Below, in pieces: positions 1-8,708 of a stretch of 64,000 bases of DNA (position 1 is its first letter; each line of letters opens with the position of its first letter). This stretch comes from Granulicella sibirica (GTDB lineage Bacteria > Acidobacteriota > Terriglobia > Terriglobales > Acidobacteriaceae). The stretch is taken from assembly GCF_004115155.1 (NCBI RefSeq), contig NZ_RDSM01000001.1, forward strand, positions 2,108,001 to 2,172,000. The letters are read 5' to 3'. The notes under the pieces were generated by a model. It searched no databases. It saw only the letters and a list, made by a program, of their open reading frames with translations, and was not told where the DNA came from. The position numbers and the translations under genes were made by a program.

Positions 1-343
1 GCTCGCCAGGGGATTTCTTGCGGGTAACCGAAAGCCTGGCGACGAGAACGGCAGCACGCTGCGGGCACAGACGGATGACTTCGGTCGCTCGCTCTACAAC
101 GATGCAGACTATACGGTCGTGGAGCGCGTCAACGAGGTCGCAAACGAGCGCGGCGTGAAGCCGGCCCAGATTGCGCTGGCATGGGTTCTGTCGAAGAAGG
201 CAGTTTCGTCGCCGATCATCGGGGCGAGCAAACAGTATCAGCTTGACGATGCGATTGGCTCTCTGCCGATCAAGCTCTCCGAAGAAGAGATCAAGAGGCT
301 CGAAGAGCCATACACACCGCACCCCGTGCTTGGCCATAACTAG
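1..343 (+). CDS. Aldo/keto reductase, C-terminal part (truncated by window start)
   Basis: The reading frame is open from base 2 and ends with TAG at 341-343, so the N-terminus lies upstream of the window. The visible 113 residues start with LARGFLAG and contain the late barrel strands of the aldo/keto reductase family: a helix with QIALAWVLSKK followed by SPIIGASKQYQL, the region that grips the 2'-phosphate of NADPH, and the closing LSEEEIKRLEEPYTPHPV typical of the YajO/Tas-like subgroup. The catalytic Tyr/Lys/His are not in the visible part. Substrate cannot be told. It is codirectional with the epimerase 32 bp downstream but need not share its pathway. Confidence 0.85.
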   Translation, partial: LARGFLAGNRKPGDENGSTLRAQTDDFGRSLYNDADYTVVERVNEVANERGVKPAQIALAWVLSKKAVSSPIIGASKQYQLDDAIGSLPIKLSEEEIKRLEEPYTPHPVLGHN

Positions 344-375
344 TTGTAGCTGCGTCTATCGTTTGAGGGTTCACC

Positions 376-1335
376 TTGGCTGTCATGCTTGTCACCGGTA
401 TCGCCGGCTTTATCGGATCGCATCTCGCCGACGCTTTAGTTCAACAGGGCCACGAGGTGCGCGGACTGGATAACTTCGCAACCGGAAGCCGGCGGAATTT
501 GGCCGGCGTGGCGGATCGCATCGACGTTCGCGTCGTTGATTTGCGGGATGAGGAACGGGTTGCGGAAGCTTGTGAGGGGGTCGACACGATCTTTCACGAG
601 GGTGCGCTTCCTAGCGTTCCGCGCTCGGTCAAGGAGCCGCGGCCAAGTCACGAAACCAATATCGATGGGACGTTCAACCTGCTCGAAGGGGCGAGGTTGG
701 CGGGGGTAAAGCGCATCGTGTACGCAGCTTCATCGTCGGCCTATGGGGACCAGCCGGGCTTTCCCCGCGTGGAGACGATGGCACCAAAGCCTCTATCGCC
801 CTACGCTGTCCAGAAACTTACCTGCGAGCTTTACCTGCAGTCGTACTGGCAAGTCTATGGCATCGAGACGGTTTGCCTGCGCTACTTCAACATCTTCGGT
901 CCGAGGCAAGTTCCGGATTCGCCGTACTCCGGTGTGATGGCGCGCTTCATTTTGCAGATGATGCGGGGAGAACAGCCGGTCATCTTTGGAGATGGAGAGC
1001 AGGGTCGCGACTTCACTTACATCGCGAACGTAGTCCAGGCTAACCTGCTGGCGGCTTCGGCCCTGGCCGAGAAGGTGGCTGGCCGCGTCTTCAATGTCGC
1101 ATGTGGTGAACGTCACACGCTGAACGAAACCTTTGGTCTACTTGCGGGTTTGCTCAACTATGCTCGCGGTCCAAAGTACGGACCGGAACGCGCCGGTGAC
1201 GTGCGAGACTCGCTTGCCGATATCTCGGCCGCACGTGAGGCATTTGGGTATGCCCCCGAACTCGGCTTTGAAGAAGGGCTTAGGCGCACCGTGGCCTGGT
1301 ACAAGACACAAACCGAAATGGAGTTGACGCATTGA
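376..1335 (+). CDS. NAD-dependent nucleotide-sugar epimerase/dehydratase (extended SDR)
   Basis: A 319-aa extended short-chain dehydrogenase. The N-terminal Rossmann motif reads GIAGFIGSHLADAL, the catalytic region has the SSS...Y-x3-K arrangement (AASSSAYGD, then SPYAVQKL), and the C-terminal half binds the NDP-sugar (NIFGPRQ, GDGEQGRDFTYI). Such enzymes interconvert UDP-glucose/galactose or UDP-GlcNAc/GalNAc in the cytoplasm. The TTG start is preferred over ATG 385 because GAGGG lies six bases upstream of it. The stop overlaps the start of the next gene, a UDP-sugar 6-dehydrogenase, which suggests that the pair makes a UDP-uronic acid for capsule or O-antigen (as with WbpP/WbpO); the exact substrate is inferred only. 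Confidence 0.88.
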   Translation: MAVMLVTGIAGFIGSHLADALVQQGHEVRGLDNFATGSRRNLAGVADRIDVRVVDLRDEERVAEACEGVDTIFHEGALPSVPRSVKEPRPSHETNIDGTFNLLEGARLAGVKRIVYAASSSAYGDQPGFPRVETMAPKPLSPYAVQKLTCELYLQSYWQVYGIETVCLRYFNIFGPRQVPDSPYSGVMARFILQMMRGEQPVIFGDGEQGRDFTYIANVVQANLLAASALAEKVAGRVFNVACGERHTLNETFGLLAGLLNYARGPKYGPERAGDVRDSLADISAAREAFGYAPELGFEEGLRRTVAWYKTQTEMELTH

Positions 1336-2717
1336 GTACACTTCCCCTTGTTGTTACGGGAGCATCCCGCACCTACTGTCATACCTTTTCCGAATGGCTC
1401 GCAGGGATTGAAGATCGTACGGCCCGCATTGGGATCATCGGACTCGGTTATGTTGGTTTGCCGCTGACCCTTCTCTTCAGCGAGGAGCGCTTTCGTGTTA
1501 CCGGCTTCGATATCGACTTTGAGAAAGTGCAGAAACTGAACGACGGCAGATCGTATATCCATCGAATTGAATCGGCGCATATAGCGAAGGCGCAGGAGAG
1601 CGGGTTTGAGGCGACGTCGGATTTTTCGCGGATTGCGCAGATGGACGCCGTCTTGATCTGTGTGCCGACGCCTCTGCATGAAGATCACACGCCGGACATG
1701 AGCTACGTCGTTTCCACGATGGAGGCTCTCGCGCCGCATGTTTATCCCGGACAACTGGTCGTTCTTGAGAGCACGACTTATCCCGGAACAACAGAAGAGA
1801 TAGTTGTGGAGACGATTGAACGCCATGGACGCAGACTCGGTATCTCAGTGATGCGCAGCGATCAGGAAGAACTCGACGGCGTCCTGGTCGCCTTCTCACC
1901 CGAGCGCGAGGATCCTGGAAATATGGTCACTCCGCGTCGCGATATTCCCAAGGTCGTTGGCGGCGTAAATGGAGTCGCCACCAAAGCCGCATCAGCACTC
2001 TACGGAACAGTCTTCAACCGGACGGTACCGGTGTCGAGTCCGGCTGCGGCGGAGATGACCAAGTTGCTTGAGAATATTTACCGCTGCGTCAACATCGCGC
2101 TGGTGAACGAACTGAAACAGATGAGCGAGCCCATGGGTATCGACATCTGGGAGGTGATCGCGGCAGCCGGCACGAAGCCGTTCGGGTTTCAGGCCTTCCA
2201 GCCCGGTCCTGGAGTCGGGGGGCATTGCATCCCGGTGGACCCGTTCTATCTGACCTGGAAGGCGAAGGAGTTTGGCTTTCAAACGCGATTCATCGAACTC
2301 GCGGGCGAGGTTAATGAATCGATGCCACTCTATGTCGTTCAGGCGGCTGAGCGTGCGCTCGGACGAGTTGAAATGTCTTTGGCGGATGCGAAAATTCTGG
2401 TACTCGGCGTTGCCTATAAACGCGACGTGGACGATCTGCGCGAATCGCCTGCGCTGACGATTATCGAGTTGTTGCAGCGTGCGGGGGCTGATGTTCGCTA
2501 CAACGATCCATTCTTCCCAACCGTTGGCAAGGGAAGGAAATATGAGCTTCATCTCAAGTCGACTCCTTTGGAGAATCTCGAGCGGTACGACTGTGTTTTG
2601 ATCGCGACCGACCATAGCACCTACGACTATCGCTCGATCGTTCGAGACGCGAGACTAGTCATCGACTCGCGCAACGCAACCCGGGGCATCGTGTCCACGA
2701 AGATCGTGCGCTGCTAG
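1332..2717 (+). CDS. UDP-N-acetylhexosamine / UDP-sugar 6-dehydrogenase (nucleotide sugar dehydrogenase)
   Basis: A 461-aa UDP-glucose/GDP-mannose dehydrogenase family enzyme. After about 32 extra N-terminal residues comes the NAD-binding motif GIIGLGYVGLPL, then CVPTPL and LESTTYPGTTEE, and the catalytic-cysteine loop GGHCIPVDPFY, the signature of the WbpA/WbpO/WecC branch acting on UDP-N-acetylhexosamines. The C-terminal UDP-binding domain has LGVAYKRDVDDLRESPA. It oxidises C6 of the sugar twice with 2 NAD+. The TTG start overlaps the previous gene's TGA, so the two are probably translationally coupled. The extra N-terminal segment is unusual and a later start cannot be excluded. Confidence 0.9.
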   Translation: MSTLPLVVTGASRTYCHTFSEWLAGIEDRTARIGIIGLGYVGLPLTLLFSEERFRVTGFDIDFEKVQKLNDGRSYIHRIESAHIAKAQESGFEATSDFSRIAQMDAVLICVPTPLHEDHTPDMSYVVSTMEALAPHVYPGQLVVLESTTYPGTTEEIVVETIERHGRRLGISVMRSDQEELDGVLVAFSPEREDPGNMVTPRRDIPKVVGGVNGVATKAASALYGTVFNRTVPVSSPAAAEMTKLLENIYRCVNIALVNELKQMSEPMGIDIWEVIAAAGTKPFGFQAFQPGPGVGGHCIPVDPFYLTWKAKEFGFQTRFIELAGEVNESMPLYVVQAAERALGRVEMSLADAKILVLGVAYKRDVDDLRESPALTIIELLQRAGADVRYNDPFFPTVGKGRKYELHLKSTPLENLERYDCVLIATDHSTYDYRSIVRDARLVIDSRNATRGIVSTKIVRC

Positions 2718-2853
2718 TGGGACGATCTACACGGACGGGTATTCCTTCCGGCCTCCTGTAAATTTCGGCATTCTTGTTCCCTGGCGTTGACAGGGCGGCA
2801 GTGGTAACGCACGATAGGTTTGCGCTGCGTTTCCGCTGAGCTCTTCTACGACC

Positions 2854-5800
2854 ATGCGCCCGTTCGACCACGTCCGATCATCCGTCCTCCGGTGCGCGTT
2901 GTCGTGGGCGACATTCCTGCTGCTATCCGCGTTAGGGGCGTATGTCGGAGCGCAGAATCCGCCGCTTTCAACCCAAAATCTTCCATCAAGAGCGGGCCAG
3001 ATCAGGAGTTCACCCGTCCTGGATTACCGTCAGCGTGCTCAACGCTTTCTCAATGGCCGCTCAACCGCAGAAAAAATCGTCTCGGAGAATTCACGGACGA
3101 GAAGCTACACGACGTTCGCAGCGGGCCAACAGTCGGCTGCGTTCATGCCAGGCGCTGTGCTCGCACCCAGGATTACTGGGCTTGGTGCTGCGTGGACATC
3201 AGCCGGACCGAATCAAGTCGCGACAACGGCCTTCGGCAACGTCACCGGTAGGGTGACCGCCATTGCAGTAGATCCTGCGGACGTGACAGGGAATACGGTG
3301 TACCTCGGTAGCTCTGGCGGAGGTGTCTGGAAATCCATAAACGCCGCAGGACCTGTGGGCAACGTAAAGTTCCTCCCGCTGACGGACGTCCTTCCGGTAT
3401 TTGCCGCGAACCTGAGGTCGTTTGTTACTCCTTCACTTTCCATCGGAGCCCTCACCGTTCAACCTGGGGTGGGCCTTGGTGCGGCAATCCTCGCTGGAAC
3501 GGGAGATCCGAATGACGCGACAGACTCCTATTACGGGTCGGGTATCCTCCGCTCCGTCGATGGGGGAAGCACGTGGACGATTGCCGTCGGGGGCTCTGAC
3601 GGCTTTGCAGGCAGCCACTCCTTTACGGGGCTTGGAGCAGCAGGTTTCGCCTGGAGTACGGCGACGAGCGGTCTCGTGGTCGCGGCGATGAGCCAGTCAC
3701 GCGAAGGCTTGCTCGAGAACGATCCAGCCAGTAACAGCGTCCTCGGACTTTACTACTCAACCGACGCGGGCGCGACTTGGGAGCTGTCAACGGTCATGGA
3801 CGGATCACAGATCGTGCAGAGCCCGCTTGTACTCGGTGACGACGGGAACGGGAGTGCCGCAACCTCTGTCGTCTGGAATCCAATACGCCAGGAATTCCTG
3901 GCAGCGATCCGCTACCACGGTTACTACTCCTCGCCGGATGGTGCAACCTGGACGCGTCTCGATAGGCAGCCGGGTTCGGGACTGACTTCCGTCGCATGTC
4001 CGGCGCAACACCTTGGACCAGGATCCTCCGACTGCCCAATCTTTCGAGGATCGCTCGCGGTGCAGCCAGTGACAGGCGATACGTTCGCCCTCACGGTCGA
4101 CAGCAATAACCTTGACCAGGGGCTCTGGCAGGATGTCTGTGGAGCTTCCGGCCCTGGATGCGCCAGCCAGCAGATCACCTTCGGTACGCAGATCGCCTCG
4201 ACTCCCCTCGAACGCGGATCAGGAAGCACGGAGATTCCCCAGGCAGACTACGACCTCGCCCTGACCGCTGTGCCCGTGGCGTCCGGCGATACAGTGAACA
4301 CGTTGCTGTTTGTGGGCACGGAAGACCTTTACCGATGCACGCTTACCAATGGGCAGGGTGCAACATGCCTTCTCCGGAATACTACGAACGCTATGAACGG
4401 ATGTCTTGCGCCGGCAAAGGTCGCATCAGCGCAACATGCGATTGCTATCGCAGAACTGGCAGAGCCTCTGGTGTATCTCGGAAATGATGGTGGTCTCTGG
4501 CGTTCGGTGGATGGAGTCGCGCAGACCGGTTTGGCTTGTTCAGCGGACGATGCTACCCACTTCGACAATCTCAACGGCTCGCTTGGATCGCTTGCCGAGT
4601 CGGTCAGTCTGGCTTCGAGTCCGACCGACGGGAATACTCTCCTGCTCGGGGTAGGCGCGAACGGAACGGCGTTGACGTCGAACGCGTCCGCCTTGGAGCC
4701 GTGGGTCCAGCTTGCAACTGGTGAGGGTGGAACGGTCGCGATTGATCAGACGAATCCTCTCAACCTGTTCATCTCGACTGGATCTGGGGTGAGCATCTCG
4801 TCTTGCGACAAAGGACCGGGCTGCGGGCCCAACGACTTTGCAGGCCTTCCGACGATCGGGTCGGCGCAGGTCTCGGGTGACGCTGCACTCGTTGACGCAC
4901 CGTTTTTGCTCGATCCTGTCTTAGCGTCGAACATCATCACCGGCACATGCCGCGTCTGGCGAGGGCCGTCCTCCGGTGGGAGTGCTTGGTCAGGAAGCAA
5001 TGCGCTGTCGGCATTTTTTTCGGGATCTCCGAGCGCAGCATGCGTGTCAGGCACCAACCCTCTCGTGCGTTCACTCGGGGCAGGCGGACCACCGAGCAGT
5101 ACGGCAGCTTCACAGAATGCTGGAGCGACGGTCCTTTATGCCGGCCTTGCCGGAACGCTGGACGGCGGAGGAAGCATCGGCGGCCATCTGTTGACGGTGT
5201 CGAGCGCTGACACTGCCGGTCCAGCTACGGTTTGGCATGATGCAGCAGGAACGAACGTCAGCAACGACATTGCGGACGGAGGAAAGTTCAACCCTGGAGG
5301 TTTCGACCTTTCGTCGATTGCCGTGGATGCTCACGACGCGACCGGACGAACGGTTTACGTGACTTTGATGGGCTTCGCTGGAAGGGGAGTGAATGCTCCC
5401 CATCTCTACCGGTCTCTCGATGGTGGAGGGAGCTGGGCCAACCTTTCGAGCAATCTGCCGAATGCTCCAGCGAACTCAGTGGTCATTGATCCGAACGACG
5501 CGAACACGGTGTATGTTGCCATGGATACGGGAGTATATGTCACCACGCAGGTGGCCATGTGCTCTTCTGCGAACTGCTGGAGCCTTTATGGGACGGCCCT
5601 GCCGAACGCGCCAGTGGTTCAGCTTGTCGCTTCGGCCGGAGTCGCAACCAGCGATGGAAGAACGGGGGAGTTGCTTGCGGCGACCTACGGAAGAGGTGTG
5701 TGGCGCATTCCGCTGCTAACCGCTGTGAGTCCTGCCGTTCCAGCGATCACTTTGAGTCCGACCACTCTGAGCTTTGGTGATACGGCGGTCGCGACCGAGA

Positions 5801-7518
5801 GCGCTTCGCAGACTGTGACTGTCACAAACAGCGGAAACGCTTCCCTGACCGTTACGGGGGTCACGGCATCGGGCGATTTCGTTGAGACGGACAACTGTAT
5901 TGGCCCGGGCGTGACCATAGCTGTGGGTGCGACATGCACCGTTTCCGTCAGTTTTTTGCCTGCTTCGTCTGGTGTTCGTTCCGGTCTTTTGACCGTCTAT
6001 GGCAATGTCCCGCTCGGGCAAGCGATCGTGTCTCTGGCCGGGACGGGCACATCTGCGGCGGCAATCGTACTGAATCCCATCGCGGTGACTTTTCCGACGA
6101 CAAACGTCGGCTCCACAAGCGCACCGATCAACATCACGATCTCGAATACGGGGGAATCGTCAGTTACGCTCCAGACACCAGCTGTAAGCGGGGATTTTGC
6201 GCCCTCAGCGAATACCTGCGGTGAATCGCTCGCTTCGCAGACCGGATGCACCGTTTCCGTCGTCTTTCATCCGACCCTGTCCGGGGTGCGAACTGGAAGA
6301 TTTTCGATCACGGACAGTGTGGGCACGCAGGTCGCTTCGCTGAGCGGGTCGGCGCAAACCCTAGCTACCGACGACCTTTCGCCGCTTATGCTCAGCTTTG
6401 GAGCGCAGGTGCTGAATACGACCAGCGTGAGCCAGACAGTGACCCTGACAAACTCGGGAGACACGCCACTCACCTTGATCGCGGCCAACAGGACGACCGG
6501 CGACTTTACCGTAGTGAATGGATGTGGAAACTCGTTGAACGGTCATAGCGCCTGCGCGATCTCCCTTGCATACGTGCCGAAGACGGTCGGGCCGGAGACT
6601 GGATCGCTCACCGTGTCGGATCAGCTTCGCAGCCAGATGGTCATGCTGACCGGGACCGGGCTCGCTCCCGCCGGCGTTTCTCTGTCACCGTTTGCAGGGA
6701 TTGCATTTGGAGCCACGGCGGTAGGCGTCACGTCGTCTGCGCAGACCGTCACCCTCACCAACAACGGTGGTGTGGCGCTTAATTTACAGAGCGCCTCGAT
6801 CTCGGGAGACTTCGTGATCCTGGGTGGGAGCAATGGCTGCGGGAACACGCTTGCAGTTGCGACCTCATGCACTCTCCAAGTCGCATTTGTCCCCACAGTA
6901 GGCGGAACGCGCACAGGATCGCTTGCGTTCACCGATAGCGCGGCGAATTCCCCACAGACGTTGACGCTCAGCGGTACTGCGATTGATTTCACGCTTACGC
7001 CGGACGGACCGACGAGTGTGAGCGTGTCGAACGGGGTGGCGGGGAAATTTCCTCTTCTTCTCACCTCGGCTACCGGCACGCCTGGAACCGCGAGTTTCGC
7101 TTGTGCCGGCGCACCAGCGAATGCGACCTGCAATGTGACTCCGCAGGATCCTGCGCTTGGCGGGACGACCGTGATCTCGGTGACGCTCGCCACGGGCGTC
7201 TCGGCATCTGGTGCCGCAGCCAGGCGGAACCGGTTTGCAACGACGATTTGGCTGGAGGCAGTGCTTCCGTTGTGGATATTCGCCTTCCGCCGTAACAATC
7301 GCCCTGGACGATCCTGGAGAGGATTTATCCTCTGCCTGCTCTGCGCGGGGCTGATCGGTTTTGCGGGGTGCGGCGCCGATCGTCTGATTCCGGAGACGGG
7401 AGCGGGAACGTCGTCTCCGGGCGGAGTAGTAACACCAAGCGGTTCATACAGCGTTGCTGTCTCCGCGATGAGCGCCGGGCTGACACGGACGGTGAATCTG
7501 ACCTTGATCGTGCAGTAG
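2854..7518 (+). CDS. Giant secreted beta-propeller protein with four choice-of-anchor D domains
   Basis: A 1554-aa exported protein. Residues 1-34 form a signal peptide ending near AYVGAQ. Residues about 100-940 carry BNR/Asp-box repeats of a sialidase/sortilin-like propeller (SVDGGSTW at about 234, STDAGATW at 302, SSPDGATW at 359, SLDGGGSW at 854). Four SPD-2/HYDIN-like immunoglobulin repeats follow (about 963-1050, 1071-1166, 1172-1267, 1272-1376), each with a LSFG...SQTVTVTN start and GC/TC-TVSVSF core. A last Ig-like domain begins at about 1377 and seems interrupted at 1466-1506 by two hydrophobic segments separated by an Arg-rich stretch and ending in a cysteine, before a final beta strand. 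No catalytic residues are evident; a surface adhesion or binding role is inferred. It ends 1 bp from the convergent flavoprotein gene. Confidence 0.85.
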   Translation: MRPFDHVRSSVLRCALSWATFLLLSALGAYVGAQNPPLSTQNLPSRAGQIRSSPVLDYRQRAQRFLNGRSTAEKIVSENSRTRSYTTFAAGQQSAAFMPGAVLAPRITGLGAAWTSAGPNQVATTAFGNVTGRVTAIAVDPADVTGNTVYLGSSGGGVWKSINAAGPVGNVKFLPLTDVLPVFAANLRSFVTPSLSIGALTVQPGVGLGAAILAGTGDPNDATDSYYGSGILRSVDGGSTWTIAVGGSDGFAGSHSFTGLGAAGFAWSTATSGLVVAAMSQSREGLLENDPASNSVLGLYYSTDAGATWELSTVMDGSQIVQSPLVLGDDGNGSAATSVVWNPIRQEFLAAIRYHGYYSSPDGATWTRLDRQPGSGLTSVACPAQHLGPGSSDCPIFRGSLAVQPVTGDTFALTVDSNNLDQGLWQDVCGASGPGCASQQITFGTQIASTPLERGSGSTEIPQADYDLALTAVPVASGDTVNTLLFVGTEDLYRCTLTNGQGATCLLRNTTNAMNGCLAPAKVASAQHAIAIAELAEPLVYLGNDGGLWRSVDGVAQTGLACSADDATHFDNLNGSLGSLAESVSLASSPTDGNTLLLGVGANGTALTSNASALEPWVQLATGEGGTVAIDQTNPLNLFISTGSGVSISSCDKGPGCGPNDFAGLPTIGSAQVSGDAALVDAPFLLDPVLASNIITGTCRVWRGPSSGGSAWSGSNALSAFFSGSPSAACVSGTNPLVRSLGAGGPPSSTAASQNAGATVLYAGLAGTLDGGGSIGGHLLTVSSADTAGPATVWHDAAGTNVSNDIADGGKFNPGGFDLSSIAVDAHDATGRTVYVTLMGFAGRGVNAPHLYRSLDGGGSWANLSSNLPNAPANSVVIDPNDANTVYVAMDTGVYVTTQVAMCSSANCWSLYGTALPNAPVVQLVASAGVATSDGRTGELLAATYGRGVWRIPLLTAVSPAVPAITLSPTTLSFGDTAVATESASQTVTVTNSGNASLTVTGVTASGDFVETDNCIGPGVTIAVGATCTVSVSFLPASSGVRSGLLTVYGNVPLGQAIVSLAGTGTSAAAIVLNPIAVTFPTTNVGSTSAPINITISNTGESSVTLQTPAVSGDFAPSANTCGESLASQTGCTVSVVFHPTLSGVRTGRFSITDSVGTQVASLSGSAQTLATDDLSPLMLSFGAQVLNTTSVSQTVTLTNSGDTPLTLIAANRTTGDFTVVNGCGNSLNGHSACAISLAYVPKTVGPETGSLTVSDQLRSQMVMLTGTGLAPAGVSLSPFAGIAFGATAVGVTSSAQTVTLTNNGGVALNLQSASISGDFVILGGSNGCGNTLAVATSCTLQVAFVPTVGGTRTGSLAFTDSAANSPQTLTLSGTAIDFTLTPDGPTSVSVSNGVAGKFPLLLTSATGTPGTASFACAGAPANATCNVTPQDPALGGTTVISVTLATGVSASGAAARRNRFATTIWLEAVLPLWIFAFRRNNRPGRSWRGFILCLLCAGLIGFAGCGADRLIPETGAGTSSPGGVVTPSGSYSVAVSAMSAGLTRTVNLTLIVQ

Positions 7519-7519
7519 C

Positions 7520-8707
7520 TCATGCGGATTGGCCTGCGCTGACGCCCGAGGCCCAGGCCCATTGGAAGTTGTAACCACCGAGCCAGCCAGTGACGTCGAT
7601 GACTTCGCCTATGAAGTAGAGGTTCGGGACGAGACGGCTTTCTAGGGTCCGGGCGTCGAGTTGATCGGTGTCCACTCCTCCTACGGTGACCTCGGCTTTG
7701 GTGTAACCTTCGGTGCCTGCGGGAGTGATTCTCCAGGAATGGATCTTCTGTTCCAGGGCGGCCAGGCTCGGATTGGTCCAGTCGTCGGGTTGATTGATCT
7801 GGGTCCAGCGATCAGCGAGGCGGGCGGGGAAGATTGTGCGGAGCGCCTGGGCGAGGGCGGCGGGATCGCGCCGTGCGTTCTGTTCGCGGAGTGGATCGAG
7901 AACCTTGGTTCCGGGTGCGAGATCGAGTTCGAGAGGTTCGCCTGGGGTCCAGTAGGAGGAGATCTGGAGGGTCGCGGGACCGCTGATTCCGCGATGGGTG
8001 ATGAGGAGCTTCTCACGGAAGGCCGGTTTGGTGCGGGACTTAGCGGTTGTGGTGGCGACGACCTCAGTGGAGAGACCGGATAAGTCGCACCATAGATCGC
8101 GGTCTTCGGGGGTGAAGGTGAGGGGGACGAGGCCGGGGCGACAAGGGACGATGCGGTGGCCGAAGCGTTCGGCGAGACGGTAGCCGAAGGAGGTTGCTCC
8201 CATTTTTGGGATCGATAGGCCGCCGGTGGCGACGATGATGGATTCGGCGAGGAGATCGGGGGAGTTCTTCAGCTTTAGGCGGAAGATTCCAGTTGGTTCG
8301 TGATCGACTGAGAGGATCTGGGCGTTGGTGCGCAAGGCGACATTGGCTTCGGTGCATTCGCGCTCGAGCATCGTGACGATGTCGTGGGAGGAGCGGTCGC
8401 AGAAGAGTTGACCGAGTGTTTTCTCGTGATAAGAAATTTTGTGGCGCTCGACCATCGCGATCATGTCGGTGGGGGTGAAGCGGGCGAGGGCTGACTTGGC
8501 GAAGTGCGGGTTTGCGGAGAGGAAGTTTTCAGGGCGGCAGTTTAGATTGGTGAAGTTGCAGCGGCCTCCTCCGGAGATGAGGATCTTTTTCCCTGCTTTT
8601 TCTGCATGGTCGAGGACGACGGTGCGGCGACCCCGGCGCCCGGACTCGATGGCCGCCATCAGGCCAGCCGCCCCGGCTCCGAGGATGGCTACGTCGGTCG
8701 ACTGCAT
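7520..8707 (-). CDS. NAD(P)/FAD-dependent oxidoreductase, HI0933/BaiN-like flavoprotein
   Basis: A 395-aa flavoprotein. The N-terminal dinucleotide-binding motif is AILGAGAAGLMAAI, followed by the family hallmark KILISGGGRCNFTN and the aligned NAHFAKSAL-like block; near the C-terminus is VGGVDTDQLDARTLES and the FAD-contact end LYFIGEVIDVTGWLGGYNFQWAWASG. These match the HI0933/YhiN/BaiN family of roughly 400 residues; family members are proposed reductases and the physiological substrate is usually unknown. The start lies 1 bp after the stop of the upstream methyltransferase gene on the same strand, so the two are likely cotranscribed and coupled. Confidence 0.9.
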   Translation of the reverse strand: MQSTDVAILGAGAAGLMAAIESGRRGRRTVVLDHAEKAGKKILISGGGRCNFTNLNCRPENFLSANPHFAKSALARFTPTDMIAMVERHKISYHEKTLGQLFCDRSSHDIVTMLERECTEANVALRTNAQILSVDHEPTGIFRLKLKNSPDLLAESIIVATGGLSIPKMGATSFGYRLAERFGHRIVPCRPGLVPLTFTPEDRDLWCDLSGLSTEVVATTTAKSRTKPAFREKLLITHRGISGPATLQISSYWTPGEPLELDLAPGTKVLDPLREQNARRDPAALAQALRTIFPARLADRWTQINQPDDWTNPSLAALEQKIHSWRITPAGTEGYTKAEVTVGGVDTDQLDARTLESRLVPNLYFIGEVIDVTGWLGGYNFQWAWASGVSAGQSA

Positions 8708-8708
8708 G

